64,000 nucleotides of DNA from Bacillus sp. SB49 (GCF_000469135.2 NZ_CP048117.1:3137501-3201500), one strand, 5' to 3'; shown: positions 17,212 to 26,032, counted from the first letter of the stretch. Notes: generated by a model from the letters alone, not told the origin. Numbers and translations are program-made.

Positions 17212-17876
17212 CCTTTAACTTCCTCCTCTTGTTTATAGTTAATGATCCGTCTCGTCACTTGCTTGATGTGCTCTTCCATGGAGTGCTCAGCCAACACGGG
17301 ATCATTACTCTTAATTGCTTCGATAATTCGGTAGTGCTCTTCCACCGCACCTATCGCACTATCAGACAGTGTGCTTGTCAGGATTAAGAAACGCTGGATT
17401 TGGCTGTACAGGTTTTCTATGAATTCTTTTAACTTCTCGTTTTGCGATATGTCTGCCACGGTAGAATGGAAGTCATAATCCAATTCAATAAATTGGTGAT
17501 AATCCCTTTCATCTATGGACTCCTTCTGCTTCACACATATTTCTGTCAACCGCTCGACGTCCTCCGCTGTGGCAAAACGGCTGGCCAGTCCTGCAGCCAT
17601 CGACTCCAAACGCTCCCGAATCAATTGATAATCATAAGCATTCTCAGGAGTCACCGAGCTCACTTTCGCCTTGCTGCCTTTCTTCAGTTCTACCAATCCT
17701 TCAAAAGCCAGTCTCTTCAATGCCTCACGTATAGGTGTTCTGCTGATACCCAACTGCGAAGCAATTCTTTCTTCTGCTAAATTATCTCCAGGCTGAACTT
17801 CGTTATTAACGATAGAAGCCTTGATCGCTTTGTATGCTTGTTCCATCAATGTTTCCCTCGGTGCAATCGGTCTCAA
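17208..17876 (-). CDS. GntR-family regulator with FCD effector domain
   Basis: About 222 residues. The N-terminal winged helix (ERIASQLGISRTPIREALKR) is followed by an all-helical FCD domain with metal-ligand histidines (FHSTVADISQNEKL and HYRIIEAI). I prefer the TTG at 17876 because the TTG at 17891 lies inside the GGAGGA ribosome site. It is the first gene of the operon and overlaps dctP. A near-perfect palindrome lies just upstream, so autoregulation is likely, with a carboxylate intermediate as inducer. Confidence 0.9.
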   Translation of the reverse strand: MRPIAPRETLMEQAYKAIKASIVNNEVQPGDNLAEERIASQLGISRTPIREALKRLAFEGLVELKKGSKAKVSSVTPENAYDYQLIRERLESMAAGLASRFATAEDVERLTEICVKQKESIDERDYHQFIELDYDFHSTVADISQNEKLKEFIENLYSQIQRFLILTSTLSDSAIGAVEEHYRIIEAIKSNDPVLAEHSMEEHIKQVTRRIINYKQEEEVKG

Positions 17877-17901
17877 AAAATCTTCCTCCAATTATGATAT
17901 T

Positions 17902-17918
17902 CTGTATACTGTATACAG
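17902..17918. promoter_or_regulatory. Probable FCD-GntR operator
   Basis: CTGTATACTGTATACAG has two perfect 8-base arms around one base. GTATAC-centred palindromes are typical for FadR/FCD-subfamily operators. It lies 26 bases upstream of the preferred regulator start, downstream of the predicted promoter. Confidence 0.75.
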
Positions 17919-17930
17919 TTTGATACTACT

Positions 17931-17960
17931 AGTCTATCTGCTCGCTATGAACAATGTCAA
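17931..17960 (-). promoter_or_regulatory. Predicted sigma-A promoter of the TRAP operon
   Basis: Minus-strand TTGACA (17960-17955, perfect -35) and TAGACT (17936-17931, four of six) with 18 bases between. Transcription would start just before or within the operator, so bound regulator would block it. Confidence 0.55.
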
Positions 17961-18023
17961 GACTTTTCTGAAAATTATAATATTATGTGGATACTTGTAT
18001 AATTCGGTCGGAAATTGGCATAA

Positions 18024-18055
18024 AAAGACCGCAGACACATTCGTCTGCGGTCTTT
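18024..18055 (-). terminator. Rho-independent terminator after the lactonase gene
   Basis: A perfect 13-bp stem AAAGACCGCAGAC/GTCTGCGGTCTTT with a 6-base loop, followed on the minus strand by a T-run. It lies about 50 bases past the lactonase stop and keeps that transcript from entering the GntR operon. Confidence 0.9.
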
Positions 18056-18106
18056 CCTTCTATTTAAAATCTGTTTTCCTCGCATTTATAGTTGGTACAG
18101 AGCTTC

Positions 18107-19153
18107 TTATTTACCGGAAGTAAACTTCACACAAACCGGCTCCGGAACATACACATCCGACTGAACAAGCGTCAGCTTCCCTGTATCCTTATCCCGCTCA
18201 AACAACGTCATCGTGTTCGATTTCTGGTTCGTCGCAATCAAGAATTCCTCCGTCGGATCAAGGACGAAATCGCGCGGCCAGTTTCCTTCCGTCGACGTCC
18301 ATTCGATGAACGTCAGCTCTCCGGAATCCTGGTCCACTTTGTATGCCGCAATCGAATTGTGGCCGCGGTTTCCGGCGTAGACGAACTGTCCGTCGGACGA
18401 GATGTGGATCGCACTTCCGTCGTTCGTCTCTTCGAACGTTTCCGGAATCGTTGTGATCGCCTGCTTCTGGGTGAAGCTTCCGTCCTTTTCGTCATAGTGA
18501 AGCACGAGTACGTCCGAGCTCAGCTCGGTCATGACGTAGGCATATTTGCCGTTCGGGTGGAAGGTGATGTGGCGCGGACCGGCACCAGGTGCTGTCTTAA
18601 ACACTTGGACTTGATCGAGCTTCCCGTCATTTACCGCATAAGAAATCACGCGGTCGCTTCCGAGGTCGATGGCGATGACATACTTCTCATCCGGCGTGAA
18701 GCCTGTATAGTGCATGTGCGGCTTCTCCTGGCGTTCGTGCGGGCCTGTCCCTTCGTGCTCCACGACGGAAGCAGCCGGATTCAGCGATCCGTTTTCATTC
18801 GTTAAATAGGAAGCAATTTTCGTCGTATGGTAATTCGCTGTCACGACCGTATTCGTATTGCGGTCGACGCTCACATGACACGGAGGTGATCCGGCTGCGA
18901 ACTGCCCGTTCAGCGGTGTCAGCCCGCCGTCGCTTCCGATCGAGAACGCCGTCACGCCGCCTTCATCACCGTCTTTTGCAACCGCATATAAATGCTGATC
19001 ATCGTCACTGACCGTTACATACGTAGGGTTGTTCAATTCAGCAGCGAGCTTCACATCGCCAAGCTCTTTCTTCTCCGTATCGAGCGTGAACTGGTACACG
19101 CCTTTACTTTCCTGTTTCGTATACGTACCGACATATCCATTATACTTAGCCAT
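18107..19153 (-). CDS. pgl: 6-phosphogluconolactonase-type lactonase (YkgB-like)
   Basis: A 348-residue seven-bladed beta-propeller lactonase. The repeated blade patterns are visible (GPRHITFHPNGKYAYVMTEL, SDGQFVYAGNRGHNSIAAY). It hydrolyses 6-phosphogluconolactone in the oxidative pentose phosphate route and is cytoplasmic. It has AAAGGAG before the ATG and its own terminator, thus a single-gene unit. A role on a sulfo-sugar lactone is possible because of the nearby sulfoquinovose operon, but it is 13 kb away and nothing in the sequence supports it. Confidence 0.85.
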   Translation of the reverse strand: MAKYNGYVGTYTKQESKGVYQFTLDTEKKELGDVKLAAELNNPTYVTVSDDDQHLYAVAKDGDEGGVTAFSIGSDGGLTPLNGQFAAGSPPCHVSVDRNTNTVVTANYHTTKIASYLTNENGSLNPAASVVEHEGTGPHERQEKPHMHYTGFTPDEKYVIAIDLGSDRVISYAVNDGKLDQVQVFKTAPGAGPRHITFHPNGKYAYVMTELSSDVLVLHYDEKDGSFTQKQAITTIPETFEETNDGSAIHISSDGQFVYAGNRGHNSIAAYKVDQDSGELTFIEWTSTEGNWPRDFVLDPTEEFLIATNQKSNTMTLFERDKDTGKLTLVQSDVYVPEPVCVKFTSGK

Positions 19154-19295
19154 TCCAAAACTCCTTTAACGATTAGTGTGCTGCGTTTCTTATCTAATTA
19201 TCTCATAAACTAGTCGATTGCAAAATGAAACACCTTTCCAGATAACGAGAAAAAGAACGCAGCCTTATAACAGGCCATGTATATAGTCGCGCACA

Positions 19296-19308
19296 CGGAA
19301 AAATTCCG
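19296..19308. promoter_or_regulatory. Short palindrome upstream of the XRE regulator
   Basis: CGGAAAAATTCCG, two 5-base arms around AAA, lies about 75 bases before the regulator start in the intergenic region shared with the lactonase gene. It could be the operator of the XRE protein. There is no further support. Confidence 0.3.
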
Positions 19309-19383
19309 ATAAATTGTAAATAAAACCCAAAACTTGACTCATAGTCCATGGGCAGATCACCGAAACCATTGGATGATTTTCAC

Positions 19384-19635
19384 ATGGCTAATTATATTGA
19401 AAGTAAGTTGTACAACGTGGTTGTAGGAATCAAAATTCGCAAACTCCGCATTGAAAGAAATTGGACGCAAGAGGAGCTGGCCTTCCGTGCCGGTATGGAT
19501 GTGACCTACATCAGTGATTTAGAAAACGGAAAGAGAAATCCCACCATTATCACCATGAAAGCAGTGGCGGAAGCATTAGAAATCGAATACAACGAAATCT
19601 ATCCCACCCCGGAAGAGATAAAAGAGTATAATTAA
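19384..19635 (+). CDS. XRE-family helix-turn-helix regulator
   Basis: A small DNA-binding protein of about 83 residues. The HTH_XRE domain covers most of it: IKIRKLRIERNWTQEELAFR then AGMDVTYISDLENGKRNPT. An in-frame ATG at 19348 would add 12 residues but has no ribosome site, whereas GGATGAT precedes the ATG at 19384. Single-domain proteins like this often act as local or defence-related repressors. Target unknown. Confidence 0.78.
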   Translation: MANYIESKLYNVVVGIKIRKLRIERNWTQEELAFRAGMDVTYISDLENGKRNPTIITMKAVAEALEIEYNEIYPTPEEIKEYN

Positions 19636-19716
19636 ACCTGTTCCTTTATCTCTTCCCGCTCCTCAAGCGCTATCCCCGGTAACACTCCAACCATTCCCCG
19701 AACGAGGTGAACCCCA

Positions 19717-19917
19717 TTGAAAAAAGAATATCTCTACTTTACCATCGAGCAGGAACGTATTTGCATTGAAATCTGGTGCGGTCTCTTGTCTTACTTTGTC
19801 ATTGGCAGCGTGCTTGGAACTTTCGAGTTTGGAAGTCTTCGTGAAGGCCGTGATAAGGAGGAGGCTGTCGGTTATGTTGTGGATCAGTTGAGGAAGGAGA
19901 TTGAGAGAAGGAAATAA
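19717..19917 (+). CDS. Small hypothetical protein
   Basis: 66 residues starting at TTG (19717), six bases after AGGTGA. A hydrophobic stretch (about residues 19-36, WCGLLSYFVIGSVLGTF) could span the membrane; a charged helix ends the protein. Not recognised. It lies just behind the XRE gene on the same strand and may share its transcript. Confidence 0.5.
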   Translation: MKKEYLYFTIEQERICIEIWCGLLSYFVIGSVLGTFEFGSLREGRDKEEAVGYVVDQLRKEIERRK

Positions 19918-19991
19918 TCGTAGCGCCTAAAACTCTTAACCAAATGATCCTTATATGAAAAATCCACCTATCACTTAGAAATTTGGGACAA

Positions 19992-20029
19992 AAAAGAGGC
20001 GAATACTAAAATAGCGCTACGCCTCTTTT
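19992..20029. terminator. Bidirectional terminator
   Basis: AAAAGAGGCG (19992-20001) pairs with CGCCTCTTTT (20020-20029). A/T runs lie on both sides, so it can stop both the plus-strand small genes and the minus-strand gene fragment. Confidence 0.75.
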
Positions 20030-20042
20030 ATATTTTGCAAAG

Positions 20043-20633
20043 CTACTCAATGACTTCCGCTTCCATAGCAGGAAGAGTAATTTGATGACCAGCTGTAGAT
20101 TCATATGTATAAGAGCCTGAAACCGTTCCATAAACAGTAACGATATCCTCTTCCACAAACGGTGTCGTATCATCAAACGTTACATAAACAACGTCATTAT
20201 AATCATATCCATAGCTGTCTTTCGTTACAGCCAGGCGAATGACCGTTGACGTTTCATCTTCCATGATTTGTATGATTTCTCCTTGGTACTTGAGAAAGTC
20301 CCCACTATATTTATCCGGATTTTTGTCCAGCTCCTTAAATCGAATGTCTTTAGCATTATCTTTCTTCTTTTCTAATTCTTTCTCAGCTTTTTCGTTCTTC
20401 TCTTTTATATACGCTTCAAAGGCTGCATCTGACTCTTCCACGGAATGCCCTTCTGTGACATTTACTGTGCCAATAGACTCATACGTGATAATATAATGGG
20501 TGTAGTAATCTTCCACGTCACCATCAACCAGATTCTCTACTTGCTCAGCAGACCCATTATTATCATAGAATTCCGTATTATATTCGGATTCATTAACGTA
20601 TATGGTCGCTGCTAAACTATATGTAGACGTCAA
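20043..20633 (-). pseudogene. C-terminal fragment of a gene split by IS21 insertion (OB-fold-like protein)
   Basis: About 195 residues are open from the insertion edge to the stop; no convincing start exists because the frame runs into the element end. The sequence has a Glu/Lys-rich coiled segment (around residues 75-95) and then a tRNA_anti/OB-fold-like domain (NPDKYSGDFLKYQGEIIQI, later VVYVTFDD and VTVYGTVSG). Such domains occur in exported or membrane-anchored Bacillus proteins. The fragment at 23070-23534 is the likely N-terminal part, but a direct join is out of frame by one base. It could instead be an independent gene starting at the TTG at 20633. Confidence 0.6.
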
Positions 20634-20634
20634 G
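20630..20634. repeat. Target-site duplication, left copy
   Basis: TCAAG directly abuts the element end; the same five bases occur at 23070-23074. Confidence 0.7.
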
Positions 20635-20665
20635 TCGAATTTTACACTTTATGCTCGTTTTCCCT

Positions 20666-21430
20666 TTACACTTCTGCTGAAAATATGCTTTTTCTATTTT
20701 TCATACGATGACTTTCCTCATTCTCTCCGCCATGTATAACTTCCACACGATGGAGTAAACGATCTAAAATCGCTGTCGTAATCCCCTGGTCGCCAATCAA
20801 ATGCCCCCATTCCTCTGGACTTTTATTTGAGGTCAAAATGATCGAACTTCGTTCGTATAAATGGTTAATTAAATGAAAAAACAGATTTGCCTCTCGTTGA
20901 TCCATCGCCATATACATCAGGTCATCAATAATCACAAGGTCAGCGTTTCTCATTCGTTTCAGTTGTACCTTTGATTTGTTCAGATACTCTTCCGTCTTTA
21001 AGAGCTGCACAAGATCCCCCATTGTAACGAAGTAAACATTGAATCCCCTGGAAACAGCTTCGATCCCCAGTCCAATGGCAATATACGTTTTCCCTATGCC
21101 GGGTGGCCCGAGAATAATTAAGTTATACTGCTGTTCCAGCCAGCTTAACTCTCTGAGTTGAGTTAGTTGGCGGGCAGTCAGAACGTTTTGACCACTCAGT
21201 TCAAACTCATCTAACGACTTAACGAAAGGAAAACGTGCCCATTTCATTCTTTTTTCAAGGCTTTTTGCTTCACGCTTTGCTAGTTCATATTGCGTAATCG
21301 ATTCTAGAAATTCTAAGTAGGTCCATGAGGATTTTTCAGCTTCGCGAAGAAGCTGTGGAAGCTCCTCCGCCGTTTCTGAGAGCCGTAACTGACGAAACTG
21401 ATCTTGTAATTCTTGTACTGTCTTGTTCAT
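20666..21430 (-). CDS. istB: IS21 helper ATPase IstB
   Basis: 254 residues, AAA+ protein related to DnaC. Walker A GPPGIGKT at about 107-114 and Walker B LVIIDDL are intact. It controls target choice and stimulates the IstA transposase. ATGA overlap with istA indicates translational coupling. Confidence 0.95.
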   Translation of the reverse strand: MNKTVQELQDQFRQLRLSETAEELPQLLREAEKSSWTYLEFLESITQYELAKREAKSLEKRMKWARFPFVKSLDEFELSGQNVLTARQLTQLRELSWLEQQYNLIILGPPGIGKTYIAIGLGIEAVSRGFNVYFVTMGDLVQLLKTEEYLNKSKVQLKRMRNADLVIIDDLMYMAMDQREANLFFHLINHLYERSSIILTSNKSPEEWGHLIGDQGITTAILDRLLHRVEVIHGGENEESHRMKNRKSIFSAEV

Positions 21431-22974
21431 GATGATCGACCTCCTAAAATGCTGGTATAAGCATTTAAAGATCGAGTAGAGGCTTTAATATGACAACGTC
21501 TTGTTGAATAGGTATTAAAGGGTTTTATCTCTTTTAGCGGGTCATGAGGTAATTTATGAATGTGCTGGGCGATATCACGAAAGTCATTCGCACTAAACAG
21601 CTTTTCTCTCATACATTTGGCTAATACTTTTCCGATTACCGTTGGGTACTGTTGGATGACCTGGTGAATGATCGCAAACTGGTCTCGACGATACCTTGGG
21701 TATCTTTGGCTAATCTCGTCAAAGTAAGTAGCTGCCTGTGTTTGATTTTCAAAAAAGGAGACCAACCGTTGTTTGAATTCTTCAACCCCTTTGGAGCGAT
21801 CACGGGTATGATTGCGGTTTTGAATGAGCTTTCCTTTTTCTAAACTGACACAGTGTTCGGCGATGATTTCACTTTCTGCTTCCTTTCGAATTACGAGCGT
21901 CGCCGGTTCTTGGCCTGTCACTTCAATCAAAACATGATTATCAACGTTTGTTTGATAAGTCCCGAGAGGGACGGAATATCGATTAGACTTATACCGGATT
22001 GTATTGTCCTTGCTTACACTTCTTGATATACTTTGATTATTGGTACTTTCAAATGAAAGTAGGGAAGAGACCGGCTTTAAGTGTTGCTTTTCGACGAGAA
22101 ACACTTCGGCTGGTCTTTTTTTTGTTGTCTGATGAACTTGATAATTTCCGGTACGCTTTAGCCATTGTAGGGCCCGCTGATTCCAATCCTCTATATCACG
22201 GAACACTCGACTGTCTGCGAAATTGCCTTTAATGTACTTCACTACATTCTCAATCATTCCTTTAGATTCCGGATCAGCTCTCCTACACAAATGAACCGTA
22301 AACTTACGTTCATTCACATAACTTTGAAACTCAGCTGTTAAAAGCAGCTGTCCTGCATTTTCACTAACCGTAATTAAATGATCCTGATCGTATACAATTT
22401 CTTCTGTACACCCTCCGTAGAATTGAAAGGCATTTTCATGGCAGCGAATCGCATCTCTCGTGGTAAATGGTCTTGACTGCCATTCCATATACTTTTGTCT
22501 GGAGTGGGCGAGTACAAACGCAATGAAATACAACTTAATCTCTTTACGGTCAGTTGTCTTCTGTTTTGTTTCACCCCAGTCTACCTGGAGTTGTTTCCCC
22601 ATTGGTTGTTCAGGTATTGCCTCATATTGGCGAACCAATTGTTTCTTCTCAATTTGGTAGACTTCCCTGACTTCTCTAACATATGACCTCACTGTACTTC
22701 CACCGACCGCTAGGTCGGGGTATCTCTCTAAAAGCCAATCGTGTATCTGTGCAGCACTCAAGTGGGGATACTCTTCTAACCAGGCGAGTATCCAATCTTT
22801 GTAGCTGTCTAATTTCTTTTTCTTGCCAATCGGTTGTTCCGTATAAGCTTTGGCTTCTTCAAAAGTCATCTCTAAATATTTATAGACAGTTGGTCTTGAG
22901 ATCTTAAGCTCCTTAGCAATTTGTGCTATTTTAAACTTCCGTTTATGTAGGTCTTTGATATTTAAATACAACAC
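21427..22974 (-). CDS. istA: IS21 transposase IstA
   Basis: About 515 residues from the GTG at 22974, which follows GGAGGAG by a normal spacing; a longer reading would begin outside the element, in the flanking gene. An N-terminal HTH (KIAQIAKELKISRPTVYKYL) is followed by a DDE catalytic core with D132 (in QVDWGE), D196 (in VYDQD) and E242 (in KGMIEN), then a beta-barrel-like C-terminal region. No frameshift or stop is seen. Confidence 0.93.
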   Translation of the reverse strand: MLYLNIKDLHKRKFKIAQIAKELKISRPTVYKYLEMTFEEAKAYTEQPIGKKKKLDSYKDWILAWLEEYPHLSAAQIHDWLLERYPDLAVGGSTVRSYVREVREVYQIEKKQLVRQYEAIPEQPMGKQLQVDWGETKQKTTDRKEIKLYFIAFVLAHSRQKYMEWQSRPFTTRDAIRCHENAFQFYGGCTEEIVYDQDHLITVSENAGQLLLTAEFQSYVNERKFTVHLCRRADPESKGMIENVVKYIKGNFADSRVFRDIEDWNQRALQWLKRTGNYQVHQTTKKRPAEVFLVEKQHLKPVSSLLSFESTNNQSISRSVSKDNTIRYKSNRYSVPLGTYQTNVDNHVLIEVTGQEPATLVIRKEAESEIIAEHCVSLEKGKLIQNRNHTRDRSKGVEEFKQRLVSFFENQTQAATYFDEISQRYPRYRRDQFAIIHQVIQQYPTVIGKVLAKCMREKLFSANDFRDIAQHIHKLPHDPLKEIKPFNTYSTRRCHIKASTRSLNAYTSILGGRSS

Positions 22975-23069
22975 TAATTTCTCCTCCAAAATCCTAACCT
23001 CCAGTAAAATAATGTCACCAACTATTTTACTAAAGTAATAGGCTGATAGAGCAAAAGTGTAAAATCTTA

Positions 23070-23074
23070 TCAAG
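23070..23074. repeat. Target-site duplication, right copy
   Basis: TCAAG, identical to 20630-20634, immediately outside the element end. Confidence 0.7.
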
Positions 23075-23534
23075 CGAAAACTGTCAACTTTATTCTAGCG
23101 TTTACACTATATCGACCGTTAGCAACCAACTGCCCTTCATCATCTCCAAATACCACGTTCAGCTCTCCGTTTTCAACAGTGCTCTCACCAGGATAATCCT
23201 TTAACTCATCATCATCGTTCAATCGCATATTAACAACTGTCCCATCCGGGAGATTGGTCTCCAAAGTAGCATGGATGACGTCTTCCCCTTTGTCAAAACT
23301 CATTTCTTCCAATGTAATTGTAAACTTTTCTTCTTGATCTGTCGGACTCTCTGCGTCTGCCTCTACGTCAACACTCGTATCCAAAAGAACACCTACAACA
23401 AAGACCAGGAAACAAACTAAAGAAGTTAAGAAAGTTTTCACATTAAACTTCCGTTGTCTTATAGAATTAATTATTGACATTATGAATAAAATTACAGCCG
23501 CGATTAAACAAGCAAAAGTGAACAAAAACCCCAT
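23070..23534 (-). pseudogene. N-terminal fragment of a membrane protein next to the IS21 element
   Basis: 154 residues: two hydrophobic segments (about 2-22 and 34-52), an acidic linker, then an immunoglobulin-like domain (KFTITLEEMSFDKGEDVIHA and later NGRYSVNARI). The stop TGA is formed within the TCAAG duplication at the element boundary, so the frame ends where the insertion lies. It is probably the front part of the gene whose remainder is at 20043-20633. Against this, rejoining the flanks keeps the stop and leaves the halves one base out of register, so an indel must also be assumed or the two were neighbours. Confidence 0.6.
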
Positions 23535-23579
23535 AAACTCTACCTTCTCTCTATGTACTTACACTCCATCTAACGCAAT

Positions 23580-23612
23580 AAAGTGCAACCCTTTTAAAAA
23601 GGGTTGCACTTT
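23580..23612 (-). terminator. Terminator of the exopolysaccharide operon
   Basis: AAAGTGCAACCC (23580-23591) pairs with GGGTTGCACTTT (23601-23612), a perfect 12-bp stem extended by T/A pairs, 12 bases after the last gene of the operon. Confidence 0.85.
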
Positions 23613-23624
23613 TGTTCTCCCTAG

Positions 23625-24653
23625 TTATTTCAATTTGTAATAATCTACATACCAATCAGCAAAATGCTGCAAGCCTTCTTCAATGGATGTTTCCGGCTTA
23701 AACCCGACAGCTTCCTGCAGCTGATCCGTACTTGCATACGTTGCAGGAACGTCTCCCGGCTTAATCGGCTCATACTCTTTATGGAACTCCACTTCCTTGC
23801 CAAGCGCACTGCTCAATGCCTTCTCCAGAGCGTGGATGAATGTCATAAGTTTCTCAGGGCTGTTATTCCCGATGTTGAATACTTTATGCGGTGCCGCTTC
23901 CGTTTCCGGAGGATTACTCAGAAGCCTCTCTATCCCAATGACAATATCATCAATATATGTAAAGTCACGGTAAAGGTCATTGTCAAAATCCGCATTGTTA
24001 AAGATTTTGATAGCTTCATCATTAAAGTATTTATCCGTAAAGCCGAAATAGGCCATATCCGGGCGCCCCATAGGACCGTACACGGTAAAGAACCGCAACC
24101 CGGTTGAAGGGATATCGTACAAGTGACTGTAGGTATGTGCCATCAGCTCATTTGATTTCTTCGTCGAAGCATACAGGGAAACCGGATGATCGACAAAGTC
24201 CGTCTCTTCAAATGGAACTTTCTTATTAGCACCATATACGGAGCTTGAAGAAGCATAAACGAGATGATCGACTGGATGATGACGACATGCTTCCAGGATA
24301 TTATAAAAGCCTATGACGTTACTTTGAATATAGGCATCTGGATTTTCAATGGAATAACGAACGCCTGCCTGTGCAGCCAAGTTTACCACAATATCCGGCT
24401 TATACTCTGTGAATACATCATTCACCACACCCTTGTCAGACAAGTCCCCTTTTACGAAAGTAAACGCGTTATATGGCTTTAACAATTCCAAGCGCTTATG
24501 TTTAAGTTTCACATCATAATAGTCGTTTACGTTATCAATCCCGATTACCTTACATCCCTGCTCTAATAGTTTCTTAGATAGGTAATATCCAATAAAACCG
24601 GCAGCACCGGTTACGAGATAGGTCTTATTAGTATCTAGCTGCTTGTAGCTCAT
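23625..24653 (-). CDS. UDP-glucuronate 4-epimerase (CapI/LpsL type)
   Basis: A 342-residue extended short-chain dehydrogenase. GAAGFIG (17-23), the SSSSVYG segment and the YASTKKSNE catalytic YxxxK are present. The sequence is closest in style to epimerases making UDP-galacturonate from UDP-glucuronate, and it directly follows, with a 26-base overlap, the UDP-glucose dehydrogenase that makes the substrate. Galacturonate is thus a likely component of the Wzy-dependent polymer. A UDP-glucose 4-epimerase is the less likely alternative. Confidence 0.85.
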   Translation of the reverse strand: MSYKQLDTNKTYLVTGAAGFIGYYLSKKLLEQGCKVIGIDNVNDYYDVKLKHKRLELLKPYNAFTFVKGDLSDKGVVNDVFTEYKPDIVVNLAAQAGVRYSIENPDAYIQSNVIGFYNILEACRHHPVDHLVYASSSSVYGANKKVPFEETDFVDHPVSLYASTKKSNELMAHTYSHLYDIPSTGLRFFTVYGPMGRPDMAYFGFTDKYFNDEAIKIFNNADFDNDLYRDFTYIDDIVIGIERLLSNPPETEAAPHKVFNIGNNSPEKLMTFIHALEKALSSALGKEVEFHKEYEPIKPGDVPATYASTDQLQEAVGFKPETSIEEGLQHFADWYVDYYKLK

Positions 24654-25998
24654 CAGAAAACTCCTTCGTCACTTCAATCTTCCCAGGCTCTCTGCCGATA
24701 GAGTGGTATTCTACTTTCGCCTGCTTCATCGCCTCAATATCATAGATGTTACGACCATCATAAACTAGCGGGGTACGCATAAGCTCTCTATATTGACTCG
24801 GAGTCACAGCCTTAACCTCTCCCCATTCTGTCAGCACGAAGCACACGTTCGCATCTTCTAGGGCTTCTTCCGGAGTGTTTACATAGGTAATAGATCCTTG
24901 CCCGTTCTCACCTTCCGGGTAAACTTTAGCAAAGTTCTCTGCTCCTACAGGATCATAGGCATAAATATCGGCACCTTGTTCAAGCAGCAATGGTACGTTA
25001 TCCAAAGAAGGAGATTCTCTTAAATCGTCGGTACCAGGCTTAAATGTTAACCCAAGCACAGCCACTTTCAAACCATCGAACGTAATCAGACGATTACTTG
25101 CTTTTTTATACAATACCGTTTTCTGCTTTTTGTTTACATCAATCGCAGCTTTTACTGTTTTCAGCTCATAGCCATTTTGCTTGGCAAGATAGTCTAAGGC
25201 CTGTGTATCTTTAGGGAAGCAAGAACCTCCAAAGCCGATTCCTGCATTCAAGAACTTCGCACCAATTCGCTCATCATAGCTCATACCTCTGGCAACATCC
25301 TGGACATCTGCACCGATTAGCTCACATAGGTTGGCAATATCGTTCATATAAGAAATCTTCAAGGCAAGAAAATCGTTGGAAGCATATTTGATCATTTCTG
25401 CTGATCTTCTATTTACCGATACGACTGGCAGATGGAAAGGCTCATAGATATCCTGAAGCACTTTTTCTGCCCATTCCGATTCTGTCCCAATAATAATTCT
25501 TTCCGCATAAAGCGTGTCATGAACCGCAGATCCCTGAGCCAAGAATTCCGGGTTAGAAGCGACTTCTACTCGGACATCGTTCACCAGGAAGTCTTGGATG
25601 AACTGTTCTACCTTGTCATTCGTTCCAACAGGTACAGTAGATTTAACGACAACTAAACAATCTTTCTCAACAGATTCAGCAATTTGTCTGGCAACGGTAG
25701 CTATGTATGATAGGTTTGCTGAACCATCCGGTTTCTCAGGAGTTCCTACGCCAAGGAAAATGGCATCGGCATTTTTATAAGCAGATTGGTAATCCGTTGT
25801 ATAGTCAATCCTGCCTGCGGCATAATTTTTCTGCATCAGTTCTTCTAAGCCTTCTTCGTAGATTGGAGAGGCACCTGATTTCATTAATTCTACTTTCCTC
25901 TGATCAATATCAACACAAGTCACTTGGTGACCCATTTCTGCGAAACATACACCTGCAACTAAACCTACATAACCTGTACCTGCTACTGCAATTTGCAT
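24628..25998 (-). CDS. ugd: UDP-glucose 6-dehydrogenase
   Basis: About 456 residues from the ATG at 25998, which has AAAGGGAG upstream; an ATG 27 bases earlier lacks one. The N-terminal GTGYVG nucleotide motif, the catalytic GGSCFPKD loop and the C-terminal UDP-binding domain (LGLTFKPGTDDLRESP) are complete. It oxidises UDP-glucose (made by the GtaB encoded in this locus) to UDP-glucuronate. It resembles Bacillus TuaD. Its base composition is clearly richer in G+C than the rml genes beside it. Confidence 0.94.
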   Translation of the reverse strand: MQIAVAGTGYVGLVAGVCFAEMGHQVTCVDIDQRKVELMKSGASPIYEEGLEELMQKNYAAGRIDYTTDYQSAYKNADAIFLGVGTPEKPDGSANLSYIATVARQIAESVEKDCLVVVKSTVPVGTNDKVEQFIQDFLVNDVRVEVASNPEFLAQGSAVHDTLYAERIIIGTESEWAEKVLQDIYEPFHLPVVSVNRRSAEMIKYASNDFLALKISYMNDIANLCELIGADVQDVARGMSYDERIGAKFLNAGIGFGGSCFPKDTQALDYLAKQNGYELKTVKAAIDVNKKQKTVLYKKASNRLITFDGLKVAVLGLTFKPGTDDLRESPSLDNVPLLLEQGADIYAYDPVGAENFAKVYPEGENGQGSITYVNTPEEALEDANVCFVLTEWGEVKAVTPSQYRELMRTPLVYDGRNIYDIEAMKQAKVEYHSIGREPGKIEVTKEFSDELQAARY

Positions 25999-26032
25999 AA
26001 TAGCAACTCCCTTTTTAATATGCAATTTAAAA

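Larger units (their letters stand above)
20635..23069 (-). mobile_element. IS21-family insertion sequence (about 2.4 kb)
   Basis: The two ends share a terminal inverted repeat (5'-TCGAATTTTACACTTT at 20635, and TAAGATTTTACACTTT read inward from 23069). A second internal copy of TTTACACTT near 20672 is typical of the multiple transposase-binding repeats of this family. Both istA and istB are intact, and 5-bp direct repeats flank it, so insertion looks recent and the element may still be active. Confidence 0.9.

Noticed and set aside
18107-19153. Lactonase as a sulfogluconolactonase of a sulfo-Entner-Doudoroff route
   Set aside because: It has its own terminator, is 13 kb from the sulfoquinovose operon, and no sulfo-gluconate dehydratase or aldolase is present; YkgB-type 6-phosphogluconolactonase is sufficient.
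20635-23069. Programmed frameshift or prophage integrase in this interval
   Set aside because: istA and istB are both complete with ATGA overlap, the normal IS21 arrangement; no phage gene is present.
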